Source: LMUY01 sp964244585
GTDB lineage: Bacteria > Pseudomonadota > Alphaproteobacteria > Acetobacterales > Acetobacteraceae
Direction of reading: 5' to 3'
DNA: 64,000 nt
Assembly (NCBI GenBank): GCA_964244585.1
Contig: CAXTJM010000017.1
Span: 8,644-72,643 of the forward strand
Position numbers and translations under genes: made by a program. The notes under the pieces are model-generated. The model was not told where the DNA came from. It did not search any database and saw nothing but the letters and a program-made list of their open reading frames with translations. Shown piece by piece: positions 61,864-64,000 of this stretch; positions within the stretch are counted from its first letter, which is position 1, and every line of letters starts with the position of its first letter.

Positions 61864-62919
61864 ATGGCTACAACTCTCTCGGGACTTACGTTGAAGGGCG
61901 ATGTGAGTGCCGTTGCCGGCATCGATTACATCCGTAGTAGCATCCTAGTAGAGTTCCGCAACCTGACCCTCTCGCTGAAGCTTGATCCGCTCGCGCTGAT
62001 GGCAGAGGCAGGTATCGACCCGTGCTTTCTCGATGACCGTAACCTGATGGTCCCCTTGGAGGCGATCGTCACGCTATACGAGGTCAGCGCCCGCGTCTCG
62101 GGAATGTCCGATTTCGGCATTCGGCTGGCCGAGGCGCGCGGCTTGCCCGACCTCGGCACCGTCATGCTCATGCTGCGAAAGGAGACGACGGTCGAGGCCG
62201 CAGTCACCACCCTGACGCACATCCTGCATTACCATTCCTCGGCGGTTTACCTGTTCCTAGATGAGACGGCGGAGAACCCGATGATTGTGGTGAACATAAT
62301 CGGCAGGCGCATCGGCCAGTGTCGTCAGGCCATGGAAACCAGCGTTGCCTGCATCACCAGTATTCTGCGGTGGATGCTGGGCGAGACCTGGCGGCCGCTT
62401 TCGGTCTCCTTCACCCATGCGCCGATGAGCTGCACCGCACGCCACGAGCGCTTCTTCGGCTGTCCGATCGACTTTCGGCAGGACGTAAACTCCATCTCTC
62501 TGTCCGCGGCCGATCTGAAGCGAGCGCTGCCATTGGACATGCCTCTACCGCGTCAGATCCAGGGCCAGTCCCAGCGCGACCCCTATCTCTCGCAGCGGCA
62601 ACTGAATGTTTACGAAGCTACCAAACTCATCGCTATGAGCTTGGCGGATGGCCAGTCAAGCGCGTCCGGGCTGGCCCGGCAACTCGGAATCACTGTTCGT
62701 ACCCTTAACCGCCACTTGTCGCAGGCGGGCACCAACTATTCCGCGGTGCAAGATGCGGTCAGGCGGCGATGTGCGATCCAGTATCTGATGGAAACGGACC
62801 GGCCAGCATCCGATGTTGCCGGCCTTGTCGGTTTTGGAAGTTTGAGCGCATTTAGCCGTTGGTTCAACGGCGCGTTCGGCTCCGCTCCGAGCGTTTGGCG
62901 CTGCAAGCAGTTTTCATGA
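61864..62919 (+). CDS. AraC-family regulator with ArabinoseBD-type N-domain
   Basis: The protein has 351 residues. The N-terminal domain 'KLDPLALMAEAGIDPCFLDD' and 'SARVSGMSDFGIRLAEARGL' is the OruR/ArgR-like Arabinose_bd type. The C-terminal double HTH includes 'SGLARQLGITVRTLNRHLSQ' and 'ASDVAGLVGFGSLSAFSRWF'. It starts 18 bp after the MFS gene, so it is probably co-transcribed with the oxidase and transporter it would control. Confidence 0.9.
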   Translation: MATTLSGLTLKGDVSAVAGIDYIRSSILVEFRNLTLSLKLDPLALMAEAGIDPCFLDDRNLMVPLEAIVTLYEVSARVSGMSDFGIRLAEARGLPDLGTVMLMLRKETTVEAAVTTLTHILHYHSSAVYLFLDETAENPMIVVNIIGRRIGQCRQAMETSVACITSILRWMLGETWRPLSVSFTHAPMSCTARHERFFGCPIDFRQDVNSISLSAADLKRALPLDMPLPRQIQGQSQRDPYLSQRQLNVYEATKLIAMSLADGQSSASGLARQLGITVRTLNRHLSQAGTNYSAVQDAVRRRCAIQYLMETDRPASDVAGLVGFGSLSAFSRWFNGAFGSAPSVWRCKQFS

Positions 62920-63240
62920 GATCGCCTATCTTTGAAACTGTTTTATCGCGAGTGTGGGATATGATTGAAAATCATGCTGCAAGCACTGCCTAACTAGGGC
63001 ACGACTTAATAAAGCAAAGTCACTCTTCCCCGACCCGGGCAGGTGTGAAGCCGTCATACGTGCTGGATTGAAGGCCAGCATCAATGGGTCACCACACCGG
63101 ATTTTTAATCCGAGGTGGTACCGCCTGGTTGGACAGGTTGGCGGCCGAGTTAAGCTTGGTTCTGGTTACCCTTAGGCCGCCAGTCTCTCCACTGTGCACG
63201 ACGGGGCTGGACTTGATGGTGATGGTCTCTTGCTTCCTTC
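62920..63240. other. intergenic region between convergent genes
   Basis: 321 bp between the araC-type gene and the minus-strand coiled-coil gene. AT-rich for the first 100 bp. A GGATTTTTAATCC dyad lies at about 63097-63109. No gene, no clear terminator. Confidence 0.5.
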
Positions 63241-63999
63241 CTACTTGTCTTCTTGCACCTGCGCTTCGGACAGGTTTTCTTCCAAACCATCGCGCGCTGC
63301 TTCGGCCTTCAGGTCCATCGGTGCAGGTTCTAAAACGGCCACTCCAGGGGGCACGGCATCACCAGGATCGATCACGTTCTTGCGCCCGGGCGGCCGCCCT
63401 CGCCGGCTTTGCTTCGCCTCCCCCTCTTGAACGGCAGGAGTTGCGGTCTTGGCTGCCTCTCCCTGAAGGTGCTCGACCTGAGCCTCCAATTTGGCGATCC
63501 GGCGCTCGGCCAGTTTCGCGGCACGGCTCGCTTCGCGACCTTTCGCCTGCAGTGCTGTCTTGGCCGCCTGAAGCTCTTCCATAACAGCGGCAGGATCCAC
63601 CGCCCGGGCCGCCTCCTCTTGGGCCTGCGCGACCTGCTCCTCCAGTTCGGTGATGCGGCGCGCTGCAGCCTTTGCCGCACGGTTCCCCTCGCGGCTTTTA
63701 GCCTTCAGCGTCGCATTCTCTGCCTCGAGCTTCTCGATGTGCGCCCGCAGCTCGCCCTTGCTCGGGGGCGGTACGCGCGTTGGGGCCGCTTCTGGCGTCG
63801 CGACCGCTGCCGGCCTGTCACGGCCCGAGGTGGTCGTCACCGCCGCAGCCGGGGTTGGGACAGAACGGGCCGCCCGTGCCTTGGTCGGGGTCGATGCACC
63901 CGGTGCGAGGTCCACATCGGCGGACCGGCGCTTGGCGCGGACTGGCGCCATGGCCGTCGCAGCTGGTTTCGTCGCCGTCGTCTTCGTGGGTCGCGCCAC
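63241..63999 (-). CDS. basic coiled-coil protein with AT-hook-like motif (may start beyond the window)
   Basis: At least 252 residues; the first visible start is GTG 63999, one base from the window edge, so the true start may be outside. The N-terminal 90 residues are Lys/Arg/Ala/Pro/Thr-rich and disordered. Residues about 88-195 form two heptad-type segments ('LRAHIEKLEAENATLKAKSR' and 'LQAKGREASRAAKLAERRIA'). 'SRRGRPPGRK' at about 206 resembles an AT-hook. The acidic tail ends 'EENLSEAQVQEDK'. It may be a nucleoid-associated or KfrA-like plasmid protein; family not identified. Confidence 0.6.
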   Translation of the reverse strand: MARPTKTTATKPAATAMAPVRAKRRSADVDLAPGASTPTKARAARSVPTPAAAVTTTSGRDRPAAVATPEAAPTRVPPPSKGELRAHIEKLEAENATLKAKSREGNRAAKAAARRITELEEQVAQAQEEAARAVDPAAVMEELQAAKTALQAKGREASRAAKLAERRIAKLEAQVEHLQGEAAKTATPAVQEGEAKQSRRGRPPGRKNVIDPGDAVPPGVAVLEPAPMDLKAEAARDGLEENLSEAQVQEDK

Positions 64000-64000
64000 T

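Noticed and set aside
63085..63125. tRNA-Lys-like hairpin (CCGGATTTTTAATCCG)
   Set aside because: The anticodon-like arm is not followed by a TTC-containing T arm, and no acceptor stem can be paired.

Overview
The window is high-GC bacterial DNA with an alphaproteobacterial, most likely Acetobacteraceae (Roseomonas-like), flavour. That is an inference from gene content: DUF4214 repeat proteins, a plasmid-type ScpA next to tyrosine recombinases, ISAzo13, IS630 and Tn3 elements, and PAAT and MFS catabolic operons. No rRNA, tRNA or CRISPR array was seen. One 100-N scaffold gap lies at 12452-12551.

Left third (about 1-31 kb) is accessory DNA. It begins with a small HTH-like protein and a CoiA-like nuclease. 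A minus-strand pair follows: an NB-ARC/STAND NTPase with TPR-like tail and a nuclease-like companion gene, which looks like an antiphage module. Next come a ScpA homologue, a tyrosine recombinase and a ParDE toxin-antitoxin pair. A second, frameshifted tyrosine recombinase lies between two DUF4214 genes, one of them a giant surface-repeat protein that spans the N gap. A nested mobile zone (15.7-24.8 kb) holds a serine recombinase cut by a 271-bp element with 38-bp Tn3-type inverted repeats (a TIME/MITE), a decayed ISAzo13, a full 1.9-kb DDE insertion sequence, remnants of IS5, tyrosine recombinase and AraC genes, and a complete Tn3-family transposon with tnpA, tnpR and a res region.

Middle (24.8-36.5 kb): three methyl-accepting chemotaxis proteins, an IS630 element next to a broken Ku gene, a cupredoxin, a 5'-truncated di-haem peroxidase (MauG type), and an SF2 helicase gene bracketed by near-identical direct repeats that sit at the break in the peroxidase gene.

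Right half (36.7-63 kb) is mostly intact metabolism. A ten-gene plus-strand operon encodes a sugar-acid pathway: Zn-dehydrogenase, PAAT-type ABC importer, GntR/FCD regulator, mannonate dehydratase, fructuronate reductase, KDG kinase and KDPG aldolase. A 20-bp perfect palindrome upstream is the probable GntR operator, and a hairpin terminator/attenuator precedes the regulator gene. After an epimerase pseudogene, a LysR gene and a DUF1330 gene comes a second catabolic cluster: flavin reductase fused to an IclR-type sensor domain, luciferase-like monooxygenase, alpha/beta hydrolase, beta-hydroxyacid dehydrogenase, MFS transporter, CocE/NonD hydrolase and GMC oxidoreductase. A ChrB-like protein, an FAD-linked hydroxyacid dehydrogenase, an ACS-type MFS transporter and an AraC regulator close the region. 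A coiled-coil, AT-hook-like protein reaches the right edge.

Single-base frameshifts and nonsense changes are numerous in the accessory zone and nearly absent from the metabolic half. This suggests real decay rather than general sequencing error.
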